Shown here: positions 54,414 through 63,882 of the stretch, in pieces
How the letters are laid out: each line of letters opens with the position of its first letter
How positions within the stretch are numbered: the first letter of the stretch is position 1
From: Saposhnikovia divaricata
Taxonomy: Eukaryota > Streptophyta > Magnoliopsida > Apiales > Apiaceae
Assembly: GCA_036435485.1 (NCBI GenBank)
Contig: CM071598.1
Location: forward strand, 181,422,148 to 181,486,147
Length of the DNA: 64,000 nt
Reading direction: 5' to 3'
Made by a program: the position numbers and the translations under genes
The notes under the pieces: generated by a model
Told to the model about the DNA's origin: nothing
Seen by the model: only the letters and a program-made list of their open reading frames with translations
Databases searched by the model: none

Positions 54414-55277
54414 CTACTCGTTGATGTCGTGGAAGCCCTTCGACCAAGCATCCATCCCAACAGTCTTTTCACCATCGTCTAGACTGGAAGGCAATACAAC
54501 CGCAGCAGTATCCTTCAAGTCACTCTTCCCTCGTGCACGAGATAACCAGATTTTCGAAGTTCCAGTACGTTCTGGCCACGTACTAATCAGACGATATATT
54601 CCCCCACGTAGCTCTCCCTTCATCCGAACCACACGGCCTCTTTTGATATTCATAGCTCCCCCTACTACAGAGCATCTGTAGCCTTCTGAAGCTAACCGAC
54701 CGATAGATATTAGATTCTTTCTCAGCTTAGGCACATATCTTACCCCGTTCAAGCTGCAAACTATTCCATCGAACATTTTGATTTTCACAATTCCAATCCC
54801 CTTGATCTCACAAGTAGATCCATCAGCCAAAGAAATTGTTTCATTCTTTGTAACTTGGAATTTTTCAAAATGCCCCCTCTCGGAACATACATGGTAAGAT
54901 GACCCTGAGTCTAATATCCATTCTCCTGGAGAACTAGTGCCTCGATTGAAGACGGTGCAAACATCTTCACAATCGAGAGTAACCACAGCCAATGATGCAT
55001 CTGGATCCTTCTTATTAAGCGGACAATTCGACCTAATATGACCCCACTCCTTACAATCAAAGCACTGCATGCCCTTTTCACTGTATCTGGATTTACCCCT
55101 GCTATTGGTAGATCCTCTCACAGCACCCCTTCCTCTATTATTTTGACTACGCAAAGCCAAAACTGTCATTCCGTCCTTGTCACCATCCTGGTTCTTCCTT
55201 TCAGCATTTGACAAAAGTGCTGACTGAACCTCCTCCATTTTTAACGTGTCCTTTCCGTACAAAATGGTTGTGACCAA
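54414..55277 (-). pseudogene. gag C-terminal part and protease of element D
   Basis: - strand frame of 287 codons: HLVTTILYGKDTLKMEEVQS-type gag end, basic Arg/Gly linker, zinc knuckle CFDCKEWGHIRSNC, and the Copia protease with DSG in GEWILDSGSSYHVC and the following VRYVPKLRKNLISIGRLASE block. It then departs from Copia pol (no pre-integrase finger) and ends in an unrelated acidic tail (LDDGEKTVGMDAWSKGFHDI). So pol was replaced or deleted right behind the protease. It is one frame away from the gag start below. Confidence 0.85.
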
Positions 55278-55490
55278 ATGATCGAATGACTCCGGAAGCG
55301 AAGAAGAATAAGGGCCTTATCTTCTTCCTCCAATTTTACATCAACCATCTTTGTTGGTTTTCCCTCCTTCACCTTCAAAGCCCTTGCTAGCTTCTGTTGG
55401 GTTAGGATATCCTTTACCCTTCTCTGCCAAAGAGTAAAACTTCCTTTACCATCATATGGAGTCACCTTGAATCCTCCAATACTTGTCATG
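55278..55490 (-). pseudogene. gag N-terminus of element D, internally deleted
   Basis: From ATG 55490-55488: MTSIGGFKVTPYDGKGSFTL, then WQRRVKDILTQQKLARALKV. After KPTKM the sequence jumps to DVKLEEEDKALILL; in related gags some 100 residues lie between, so the centre of the capsid domain is missing. A frameshift near 55300 separates it from the C-terminal part. Confidence 0.83.
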
Positions 55491-55641
55491 ATCTCCGTTT
55501 GCACACACAAACCAATCCAAACAACTAAATCAATTGGCCAGGTAAGTGTAAGAAACAATGGGAGCACTTCCGTCAAAACGGCGCCTTATTAGACAACCAC
55601 TTTTCTTAACGACTTTCCTTCGGCACCAATAATTTAGACAC

Positions 55642-55659
55642 AACTAGCTCTGATGCCAA
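55642..55659 (-). promoter_or_regulatory. Primer-binding site of element D (tRNA-iMet-like)
   Basis: On the - strand TTGGCATCAGAGCTAGTT follows the LTR: one base different from the initiator-tRNA-Met site TGGTATCAGAGC. Confidence 0.8.
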
Positions 55660-55660
55660 C

Positions 55661-56333
55661 TGTTAGGAATCTGCCCGATTCCCGGCGAATGCGGAAGCGA
55701 TTTGGTAAATATGTGTGCTTAGATCCCACAAATATACGTGATAGTAATAAAGCAACAAACCAACAATACAGTAAAAGAGACAAGAGATTTAACGTGGTTC
55801 GGCCCAGCCTACATCCACAAGAGTAACAACTTCACACTAGATAAAAGAGATTACAATATCCGGGTATCCGGCCCCTGAATTTTATACACAAATTCAGCCC
55901 TACGATACCTATTATGTATATCCCCAACTCACTGAAGTGTTTATCTCAAAACCTCCCCCTATCACTGTTTCCCGACAACCTTTCCTTCTCTCCCTTTCCC
56001 AACCCGGACAGTGCCACACAACCTGATAGAAAGACCCCTGCAGCGGGACCACCTCCGATGGCTGCAGTCAGACCCAAGTACCCTAAGGAATAGTTTAGGC
56101 ACGAGGACCTTCTATCCCGACACTTCCTGAAAGCGGGCTAGACCGGCTTTCCTACTAGACGGACTATCTAGCAGCTATATAGAGAGAGAAGAGAGAATTT
56201 GGTGTGATTTTACTAATGAAGGGGGAGGGGTATATATAGGTGATGGAAGTGTAGTAGGTGGGGGTTGGTGGAGGTGAGGTTGGTGGTGGTAGGTGAGGTT
56301 AGAAAGAAAGAAAAAAAAAACTTCTGCCTAACA
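55661..56333 (-). repeat. 5' LTR of element D (673 bp)
   Basis: Right copy, with CTATATATACCCC (TATA, - strand, near 56230-56238) about 100 bases into U3. Followed by TTTAG. Confidence 0.93.
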
Positions 56334-56396
56334 TTTAGTATATGTTAGTTCAACATAGAAGGAACAGAATTACAGGCGACATGAATTTCAACTTAC

Positions 56397-56495
56397 AGTA
56401 AAACGTAACAAGGAGACACAGTTTCCAGGATCACGGCCATAATTAGCAATTTGTGCCATTTCCTGCACTAGTTCATCAGATGACATGATGTCCCA
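56397..56495 (-). pseudogene. HD-ZIP IV pseudogene, exon (33 codons)
   Basis: Acceptor CGACAG and donor GTAAGT bracket WDIMSSDELVQEMAQIANYG and RDPGNCVSLLRFT, a highly conserved HD-ZIP IV stretch (usually QWDxLSN..QEMAxIA.GxDPGNCVSLLR). Confidence 0.88.
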
Positions 56496-56830
56496 CTGTC
56501 GATACAAGGTAATTAAGAATTTAGTAAAGCACGGGAGATTTTATTTCATTTCTAGGAATTAAACTTTTTTACTGACATTCATCTCAATAACGGTAATAAG
56601 TAGAAAATTATAATCCTAAACAGTCTGAATCATTTTTGCGATATTGCATATACAGTGCCTTAACCTTTGTTTTATGGAATTTGTCCAACATGACTGATAC
56701 TCTGACAGTGTATTTTTTGTTTCATGCGAAAACTAATATGCACAAGAGTACAAGATCGATGTTTAATTTTGTTTGCCCTTACATGCAGCAGAACTCCCGA
56801 ACACAGCTTTTACAAAATATAACATGGACG

Positions 56831-57041
56831 GCCCGTAAGGGTTGTCTCAGTTGGTTAAAGAGAGGTCATCTCACCTCTTGGTCACAGGTTCGACTCCCAT
56901 GGGAGGCGGATTTGTGATGCGATTTGTCTTGGATCACGTGGTTTGCAGGCTATTGCGTGAGCCCATGGGTTTACCCAGAACGCACCCAAAGGGTAGCGGC
57001 TGCGGGTTCCCATGTTAAAAAATAAAAAAATAAAAAAAAAT
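56831..57041 (+). mobile_element. tRNA-derived SINE (~211 bp)
   Basis: The head has RNA polymerase III promoter boxes: A-box-like TCTCAGTTGGTT (~56845-56856) and B box GGTTCGACTCC (56887-56897). It then has a non-tRNA body (GGGTTTACCCAGAACGC) and an A-rich tail (57017-57040). An 11-base duplication TAACATGGACG flanks it exactly (56820-56830 and 57042-57052), as left by LINE-driven insertion. It lies in the HD-ZIP pseudogene where an exon is missing. A LINE of the window could be related to its helper, but this cannot be shown here. Confidence 0.88.
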
Positions 57042-57141
57042 TAACATGGACGATACTTGTTATCAACCTTGTACTATACAGTATAGCTTGTTACTTGCAG
57101 ATGAAACTAAAATATAAGCAAATGAAATAGATATTTCTTAC

Positions 57142-57328
57142 CACGCTCTGGTATGCCAGGATCATCTATATTTCTTCTAGTCATTATTATTTCATCATCA
57201 GCACCGCTTCCTGAGAAAGTGGTCGACCTTAATTTGTGCAGTAGAGACTCCAACACCAGTGTAAAAGTTCAACGCCATTCTCTCCGCCAACTTCAACATA
57301 CTCTTTCTCCCTTCTAGAGTTATTATCA
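57142..57328 (-). pseudogene. HD-ZIP IV pseudogene, exon with one-base frameshift
   Basis: Starts VIITLEGRKSMLKLAERMAL, continues NFYTGVGVSTAQ, and after a one-base insertion at the AAATTAAGG position (~57225-57235) goes on in another frame as STTFSGSGADDEIMTRRNID and DPGIPERG. Donor GTAAGA intact. Confidence 0.86.
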
Positions 57329-57451
57329 CTGTTTCCAGTAGCATTTCAATATAATAAATACCATTCATCTTTCAATCAATCTCTACCTACATATGTTTAT
57401 GGTTTGTGATCTACTTTGAGAGAGAAAGAAAGCATGGAATGTCTTATTTAC

Positions 57452-57632
57452 CTTCCCCTTCCCCTCCTACTGCTGGAATGTTGTTTGTAATGGCACTGGT
57501 AAGGTGTTCACATTGCCTTTCTAGTGTTTTTACCCAGCTTTTTGCACCGAAAGCAACACCTGAGTTAACTAGTGATTTGTAGATATCGTGAACAGCTACA
57601 TCATCTACTTCCACATGTTCAACCCATGTAAC
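57452..57632 (-). pseudogene. HD-ZIP IV pseudogene, exon
   Basis: VTWVEHVEVDDVAVHDIYKS, then LVNSGVAFGAKSWVKTLERQ and CEHLTSAITNNIPAV; donor GTAAAT, phase 1, matching the next exon. No lesion within. Confidence 0.88.
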
Positions 57633-57706
57633 CTGGGAAAGTATTTAATCTTAAGAAAAAAAGAGAAGAGAGTACATTGTGAGTGCTCTAAAAGAGAAAG
57701 TTGTAC

Positions 57707-57907
57707 TTTAGAGTAACCATTAGGCCATTTCTGGATCAAACAGCCCGATGGCCTTCTTCTGCATTGAGATTTGGAGGCAGGACGCAAACTGTCTAGGGAA
57801 ACATCAGCAACTGCCCATGTCCCATTACCATGCTGTTTACAGTACCTCACAAAGTAGTTTTCTCGAGTTGGAACTAATGGAGATGGAACCTGAAATTCAG
57901 CTGTCAT
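57707..57907 (-). pseudogene. HD-ZIP IV pseudogene, exon (67 codons)
   Basis: MTAEFQVPSPLVPTRENYFV, RYCKQHGNGTWAVADVSLDS, and RPSGCLIQKWPNGYSK: core of the START domain, nearly invariant in the family. Acceptor CTCCAG, donor GTACAA. Confidence 0.9.
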
Positions 57908-58057
57908 CTGGAGAAGCTAATCGTGTTAGTATATCAATTATAATAGCTTATTAATTAAGGAAACTTACAGTTATAAAATCAATGCACATGTAATGATGTT
58001 GCGATATCTTTTAAATAATTTTCAAGTTACTGCTTATCGTACAAAATATATTCATAC

Positions 58058-58159
58058 CACTTGTAAAGCTCCATCATAATGTCCGTCCATAGCAGCTGAA
58101 AGAACTTCAGTGGTCATTGCTTTTGAAACAATACCAGAAAACATAGTTGACCATTGGTT
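58058..58159 (-). pseudogene. HD-ZIP IV pseudogene, exon (34 codons)
   Basis: NQWSTMFSGIVSKAMTTEVL then SAAMDGHYDGALQV; acceptor ATCAG, donor GTATGA; phase 0 on both sides. No lesion. Confidence 0.9.
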
Positions 58160-58258
58160 CTGATGATCATGCAGATTAGTCAATGATCAGAAAGCTAACT
58201 TATCAAATTATGTAGACATATTTCAAATTGCATTGACAGACACAAGCATAGTGTATAC

Positions 58259-58345
58259 CTTATCCATCAAGATTTCTACAAGTTTGATAGGATTCATGAG
58301 AACAAGTGCAGATGCTCGCGATACCTCAGATTATAGTCCCATGTC
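58259..58345 (-). pseudogene. HD-ZIP IV pseudogene, exon part downstream of element E
   Basis: Continuation of the exon split by element E: DMGL-stop-SEVSRASALVLMNPIKLVEILMDK up to a GTATAC donor. The TAA stands where related proteins have a basic residue before SEASR. The part before the element is at 63883-64000. Confidence 0.87.
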
Positions 58346-58350
58346 TTTCA
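58346..58350. repeat. Target-site duplication TTTCA of element E, left copy
   Basis: TTTCA at 58346-58350 and 63878-63882. Confidence 0.93.
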
Positions 58351-58849
58351 TGTTGGGGAATATGGGTAATTACTTGGATTTTTCTGAAGTCGTGTGAACA
58401 CTTTCAGATTGAAGTTATTTGTGGTTCACCCAAATAATTCAATCGGATAAAGTCAGAAATTCTGCAAGAAGAGAGAATGTGTTTTGCTGTGAATTTCAAA
58501 TGAACCTATGCAGAAAATGATCAATACCACACCTATATATAGATGTCAACAGATGTTTCTTTTGCCAATAGACACATCTCAAGATGTGTCTTTTGCCAAA
58601 AGACATATCCCATTTCCAACAGTCATGTCCAATGCTAATAGACACATCTCAAGATGTGTCTTTTCCCAATAGACACATCTCATTCTAGCAGATGTGTTTG
58701 ATGCCAATAGACATGTCTCATAAGCAATAATTCTGAAATCATAACGAACTTGAACAGAGCATGCACTCCGCATTCTCCCGACTTGTTCGATGTAACATTA
58801 CGATTACATTGATCAACTAGCTAATCCAATTACACTAAAATATCCAACA
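58351..58849 (-). repeat. 3' LTR of element E (499 bp)
   Basis: On the - strand starts TGTTGGATATTTTAGTG after the purine tract TGGGGGAGGAT (58851-58861). Contains 10-bp-arm palindromes at 58570-58591 and 58640-58661 and a TATA box (CTATATATAGG, ~58532-58542). Confidence 0.93.
58570..58712. repeat. AGACACATCT palindrome array in LTR E
   Basis: Two perfect palindromes AGACACATCT-CA-AGATGTGTCT and at least four single half-sites (AGACATATC, AGACACATCT, AGATGTGTTT, AGACATGTCT) in ~145 bp of U3. The other LTR has the same (63598-63740). Confidence 0.82.
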
Positions 58850-59378
58850 ATCCTCCCCCATTTTAGCGTAATCCATGATTAACTAAACAAAATCACAACA
58901 AACAACAAACTTATGCATAAATGAAATATCATGACGATTGAATTTCACATTAGTATATTACATATTCCAAATATTCGAATACCAAGGTGTCACTATGGAT
59001 TGAACCTTGGTTATTCATAGTGAATACATGAAGATAATATACACATAAATTTACATTCTCAAATGTTCTTACTCGACACTATGTTTTACTAGCCTAGTGT
59101 CCTAATCCTTCTTAAGCATATCAAAGCCAAGTCCAAGCTTCTTGAAGCGGCTAAACTTCATGCTCAAATAGGTAGTTCTTTTATTCTCGCACCTGCATAT
59201 GCAATTTTTCAAAAGAACTATTAAGAAGATAAACTTCAACCTCCTTAACTTGCAGGTCTGAACACATACCTTGGGATGATGTTTTAATGTGTTCCAATCT
59301 CTAGATGTTAAGCTTTCCACATTGAATTCAGCACCTAATGTCATATTAGATGGGAATTGGGTATCTCAACATGAGAGG
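58850..59378 (-). other. 3' untranslated part of element E
   Basis: PPT at 58851-58861, otherwise non-coding. On the - strand 59102-59344 holds a short open frame (MTLGAEFNVESLTSRDWNTL) with no recognised domain; possibly part of a captured or spliced sequence, not supported further. Confidence 0.45.
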
Positions 59379-60749
59379 TTATTCGATGGACTTTAATCCC
59401 ATCCCCACAGCCGACTTGTGCACAAGATCTCTACTCAACCCTTTGGTTAGATGATCGGCTAAATTATGTTGAGTTCTTATAAACCCCACTGATATAACAC
59501 CATGCGTGATAAGCTCACGAATCATGTTATGTCTAACACCTAAGTGTCTAGACTTGCCTTTGAACACTTGTCTATAAGCATTAGACAAGGCAGACTCACT
59601 ATCACATCTGATAGATATGGGTGATATCGGTTTAGGCCACAATGGAATCTCATAAATCAGATTTCTTAACAATTCAGCTTCTTTACCAGCCGCTGATAAT
59701 GCCACAAATTCAGATTCCATCGTTGAATCAGTAATGCAACTCTGTTTCTTTGATGCCCAAGAGATAGCACCTCCCCCAAGTAGGAATACCCATCCACTTG
59801 TGGAAGAATGATCTTCCTTATTGGAAATCCAACTTGCATCTGAATGACCTTCAATAACCGAAGGAAATCCAGTATATGTCAAACCATAATCCATGGTTCC
59901 TTTCAAGTACTTGAACACTCGGCTTAAGGCTTGCCAATGATGTGAACTTGGTTTGCTAGTATACCTACTAAGCTTTCGCACAGCATAGGCATACATGAGA
60001 CTACTAATAGCCCTTGAATATTCAAGTTGTGATACTACAACACCTGTATTAGGTAGGAGTTTAATACTAGGATCAAGAGGAGTGCTAACAGGAGAACAAT
60101 CCTTAAAGTTAAATCTTTTCAGAATCTTCTCAATATAATGAGATTGAGAAATTGAAATTCCATTGTTCTCACGCTTGATTCTTATACCAAGAATCACCTC
60201 AGCCTCCCCCATGTCTTTCATATCAAAATTAGATGACAAGAACTTCTTGGTTTTATCCACTTGATTTTCGTCAGTACCAAAAATCAACATGTCATCCACA
60301 TATAAACAAATTATAACTCCTTTACCAGAAGCATCAAATTTGCTATATACACACTTGTCTGCTTGGTTGAGAAAATAACCGTTAGACAAGACCACAGTAT
60401 CAAATTTATCATGCCAATCCTTCGGTGCTTGTTTCAGACCATAAATTGATTTCTTCAATTTACACACCTTGTTTTCACAACCAGGCATAACAAACCCTTC
60501 GGGTTGTTTCATATAAATCTCTTCATCTAATTCACCATTCAAGAATGCAGTTTTCACATCCATTTGGTGAATGACAAGGTTCTGTATAGCAGCAAGTGCT
60601 ATTAACAACCTAATAGTAGAGGTTCTAGCAACAGGAGCATAAGTATCAAAATAATCAATCCCTTCTTTTTGTCTAAAACCTTGGATTACCAATCTGGCTT
60701 TAAACTTATCTATGGTACCGTCCACCTTCATTTTCCTTTTGAAGACCAT
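59379..60749 (-). pseudogene. RT (main part) and RNase H of element E
   Basis: FKRKMKVDGTIDKFKARLVI, MDVKTAFLNGELDEEIYMKQ, the catalytic LYVDDMLIFG, VILGIRIKRENNGISISQSH, then RNase H with EGHSDASWISNKEDHSSTSG, DSTMESEFVALSAAGKEAEL and a closing HLGVRHNMIRELI and LADHLTKGLS. Between SSLMYAYA and VRKLSRYT the usual stretch with TRPD is missing, an apparent in-frame loss of about ten residues. A one-base deletion near 60745 separates it from the N-terminal RT in the next frame. Confidence 0.88.
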
Positions 60750-61507
60750 CTGTTTCCCAATGCCTTACAGCCAGGGGGCAGATCACTCAATTCCCAAGTA
60801 TTATTATTCATGATAGAATCCATTTCATCTTGGATAGCTTCTTTCCAGAATGCAACATCCCAAGATTTCATAGCTTCGCTAAATGTATTTGGATCCTCCT
60901 CAATAACAAAACAATATTGGTATTGATATTCAATTTCATCTCTAGAGCCTTCTACTAGATAAAGATGAAAAAAATCTCCAAAAGACTTTGCTTTTCTAGC
61001 TCTAGTGCTTCTCCTAGGTTCAGACGGTCCATTCACATCTTCAGTACAAACTGAGTTCCTACTAGAAGAATTCTGAAGCATGTCCCTTGGTCTAGGTATA
61101 GATGTAAATCTGTTTTCATTAAATATAGCATCCCTTGACTCGATAATCGAGTTCACAGATACATAGTCATTAGATTCTAACACATAGAATCTATATGCTA
61201 TGGAATGCTCAGCATAACCAACAAATATGCAATCTATACCTCGTTCACCCAAGTTTCTTCTTTTGGGTTCAGTGAGTCTTACAACTGCTCTACATCCCCA
61301 AACTCTCAGAAAACTCAATCTTGGTGACTCTTTATACCAAAGTTCATAAGGGGTAATCTTATTCCTCTTGCTAGGAATTCGATTCAATAAATAATAGGCT
61401 GTTAACATAGCCTCACCCCAAAAACCCTCACTCAATCCCGAGTAGGATAACAAGGAATTAACCATTTCTTTCAAAGTCCTATTCTTTCTCTCTGCCACAC
61501 CATTTTG
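60728..61507 (-). pseudogene. Integrase C-terminal part and RT N-terminus of element E
   Basis: Continues behind a TAA stop: QNGVAERKNRTLKEMVNSLL (with the catalytic E), GEAMLTAYYLLNRIPSKRNK, LRVWGCRAVVRLTEPKRRNL, GERGIDCIFVGYAEHSIAYR (typical Copia integrase C-terminus), then a linker and FSEAMKSWDVAFWKEAIQDE and NNNTWELSDLPPGCKALG. It loses frame near 60745. Confidence 0.88.
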
Positions 61508-63352
61508 TTATGGTGTATAAGGAGCTGTGGTTTGATGTATTATACCAGTAGATTGAAAATAAACCGGATCATAATACTCACCTCCTCTATCAGTACGTAG
61601 ATTTTTAATCATGGTACTCTGATGTAGCTCTACTTCTTCTTTATAAATTTTAAAGAAGTCAAGAACTTCATCCTTAGCATGCAATAAATATACATAGCAA
61701 TATCTAGTAGCATCATCAATAAAAGTAACTACATACTTTTTATTTCCTAATGATGGTGTAGAATGGAAATCACACAAATCACTATGAATTAGTTCTAAAA
61801 CATCAGACACCCTATTAACCTCTTTAAATGGCATTCTGGTTATCTTCGTTAACATGCATGTTTTGCATTTTTCATTATCTAAATCAATGGCAGGTATGAG
61901 ACTCATTTTTGACATATCCTTTATTTTTTTGTAATGTACATGTCCTAGTCTAGCATGCCATAATTCAGATTTATTCAAATCATTGCCAGTACTAGTAGAA
62001 GCCATGCAAGCAGATTCATCAATAAATGGAGTATTTACATTCGGCATAAACATACCATTACACAAATAGCCAAAGCCAACAAAAGAGCCATGTTTTGACA
62101 ATATATATTTGTCACTTTCATAAACTTGTTTATATCCACAATTGTTCAATACAACACCAGACAAGAGATTCTTCCGAATCCCAGGAACATACAACACTTT
62201 ATTTAACAATATACATTTGCCAGAAGTAAAAACTATCTTGACATTTCCTAGTCCTTTGATCGGTTCAGTTGCAACATTTCCCATCTTTAAGATAGATCCA
62301 TCTTCGATTGGTTGAAAGTCTATGAAACAACGAAGATCTTTGCATACGTGACTCGTTGCTCCTGAATCAATCCACCAAGCAACATTGTCATCCTGCACAT
62401 AAAATGCCTCAGATATTAGTGATACATAATTCTGACCAGAATTATAATTCTGTATTAAAATCTGACCTTGTTGCTTTTCTGGATCCTTGGATCCACTTGG
62501 ACCAGCAATCTGCTTTTCTTGCTTGCCTTTACCAACCCGACAATCCTTCTTGAAATGTCCAGGTTTCCCACACTTCCAACATGCCATCTTAGGCCTTTTA
62601 TTGGAGGAATTGTTGTTGTTTCCTTTAAACTTTCGTTTATCACCCTTGCCATTCTTAGAATTCTTGGAAGATCCACCATCTTCAACCATATTCACAGAAG
62701 AGTTCCCGACTTGGTTCTTTCCCTTAGGATTATTCTCAATTTCTTGAGTCCTCAAAGCCTCTTCAATTCTGAAGTGACTTCCAAGTTGAACCAGAGTCAT
62801 ATCATCTTTATTATGTTTCAAGGAGTGTTTAAAATCCTTCCATGATGGTGGTAGTTTGTCTATAACACCAGAAACTGAGATAGATTCATCCATCTTCAGA
62901 TTATGTTGGGCAAACTGCCCCAGAATCCTTAACAATTCATTGTATTGTTCCATCACTGGTCTAGAATTGACCATTTTATAATTCATAAAATTACTAACCA
63001 GAAACTTCTTACTAGAAGCATCTTCTGCCATGTACTTGGATTCAAGAGAATCCCACAATTCTTTCGCTGACTCAACATTTTGGTATATATCAAAAAGGGA
63101 ATCAGACATACCGTTTAAGATGTGGCCGCGACAGATGTAGTCATCGTTTTCCCACTTACACCGCTTCCTAGTCTGTTCAGCGGTTTCAGTTTCGATCACT
63201 TCTGGAATGGGGGTACTCAGAACATACAAAACTTTCAGCGTGGTCAACAGAAAATGCATCTTTTTCTGCCATCTTCTAAAATCCTGGCCCTCAAACTTGT
63301 CCAGTTTTGCAAACTTGCTTGTCATGTCTTTTGCAGATTCTGCATTCGCCAT
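61508..63352 (-). pseudogene. gag, protease and integrase N-terminal part of element E
   Basis: From ATG 63352-63350 (MANAESAKDMTSKFAKLDKF). UBN2-type gag ~15-240, zinc knuckle CWKCGKPGHFKKDC, protease with DSG in WWIDSGATSHVC, pre-integrase finger LWHARLGHVHYKKIKDM and CKTCMLTK, integrase D residues in IHSDLCDFHS and LRTDRGGEYY. It ends at a TAA directly before QNGVAER: a single C-to-T type change of a Gln codon (61508-61510) explains it. The frame could start four codons upstream, but this ATG begins the conserved family N-terminus. Confidence 0.9.
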
Positions 63353-63378
63353 CTTCAGAAACAAATGACTTCAATCTT

Positions 63379-63877
63379 TGTTGGGGAATATGGGTAATTA
63401 CTTGGATTTTTCTGAAGTCGTGTGAACACTTTCAGATTGAAGTTATTTGTGGTTCACCCAAATAATTCAATCGGATAAAGTCAGAAATTCTGCAAGAAGA
63501 GAGAATGTGTTTTGCTGTGAATTTCAAATGAACCTATGCAGAAAATGATCAATACCACACCTATATATAGATGTCAACAGATGTGTCTTTTGCCAATAGA
63601 CACATCTCAAGATGTGTCTTTTGCCAAAAGACACATCCCATTTCCAACAGTCATGTCCAATGCTAGTAGACACATCTCAAGATGTGTCTTTTCCCAATAG
63701 ACACATCTCATTCTAGCAGATGTGTTTGATGCCAATAGACATGTCTCATAAGCAATAATTCTGAAATCATAACGAACTCGAACAGAGCATGCACTCTGCA
63801 TTCTCCCAACTTGTTCGATGTAATATTACGATTACATTGATCAACTAGCCAATCCAATTACACTAAAATATCCAACA
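63379..63877 (-). repeat. 5' LTR of element E (499 bp)
   Basis: Same length as the left copy, ~8 substitutions. It ends at 63379 on the - strand only 26 bases before the gag ATG. Palindromes at 63598-63619 and 63668-63689. Confidence 0.93.
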
Positions 63878-63882
63878 TTTCA

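Larger units (their letters stand above)
53299..56333 (-). mobile_element. Copia-derived retrotransposon D with gag and protease only (3035 bp)
   Basis: Two 673-bp LTRs (53299-53971 and 55661-56333) that differ at about 3 positions, PBS, PPT and a TTTAG duplication. On the - strand it encodes a shortened gag and a protease but no integrase, RT or RNase H, so it depends on a relative in trans. At 0.4 % LTR difference it is young, second only to H. It lies in the last intron of the HD-ZIP pseudogene, opposite to no other gene and in the same orientation as it. Confidence 0.92.
58351..63877 (-). mobile_element. Copia retrotransposon E, nearly intact, inside an exon (5527 bp)
   Basis: Two 499-bp LTRs with about 8 differences (1.6 %), a purine tract, TTTCA duplication and a gag-pol with only one stop, one frameshift and an apparent short deletion. 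It lies in the exon coding GGIGLK|DMGL of the HD-ZIP gene, in the same orientation as that gene. At usual plant rates its age is about half a million years. The conspicuous lack of a recognisable PBS is noted separately. Confidence 0.92.

Noticed and set aside
56841..56900. tRNA gene suggested by A-box and B-box
   Set aside because: No cloverleaf can be folded with a proper anticodon arm, and the A-tail plus flanking duplication mark it as a SINE head.
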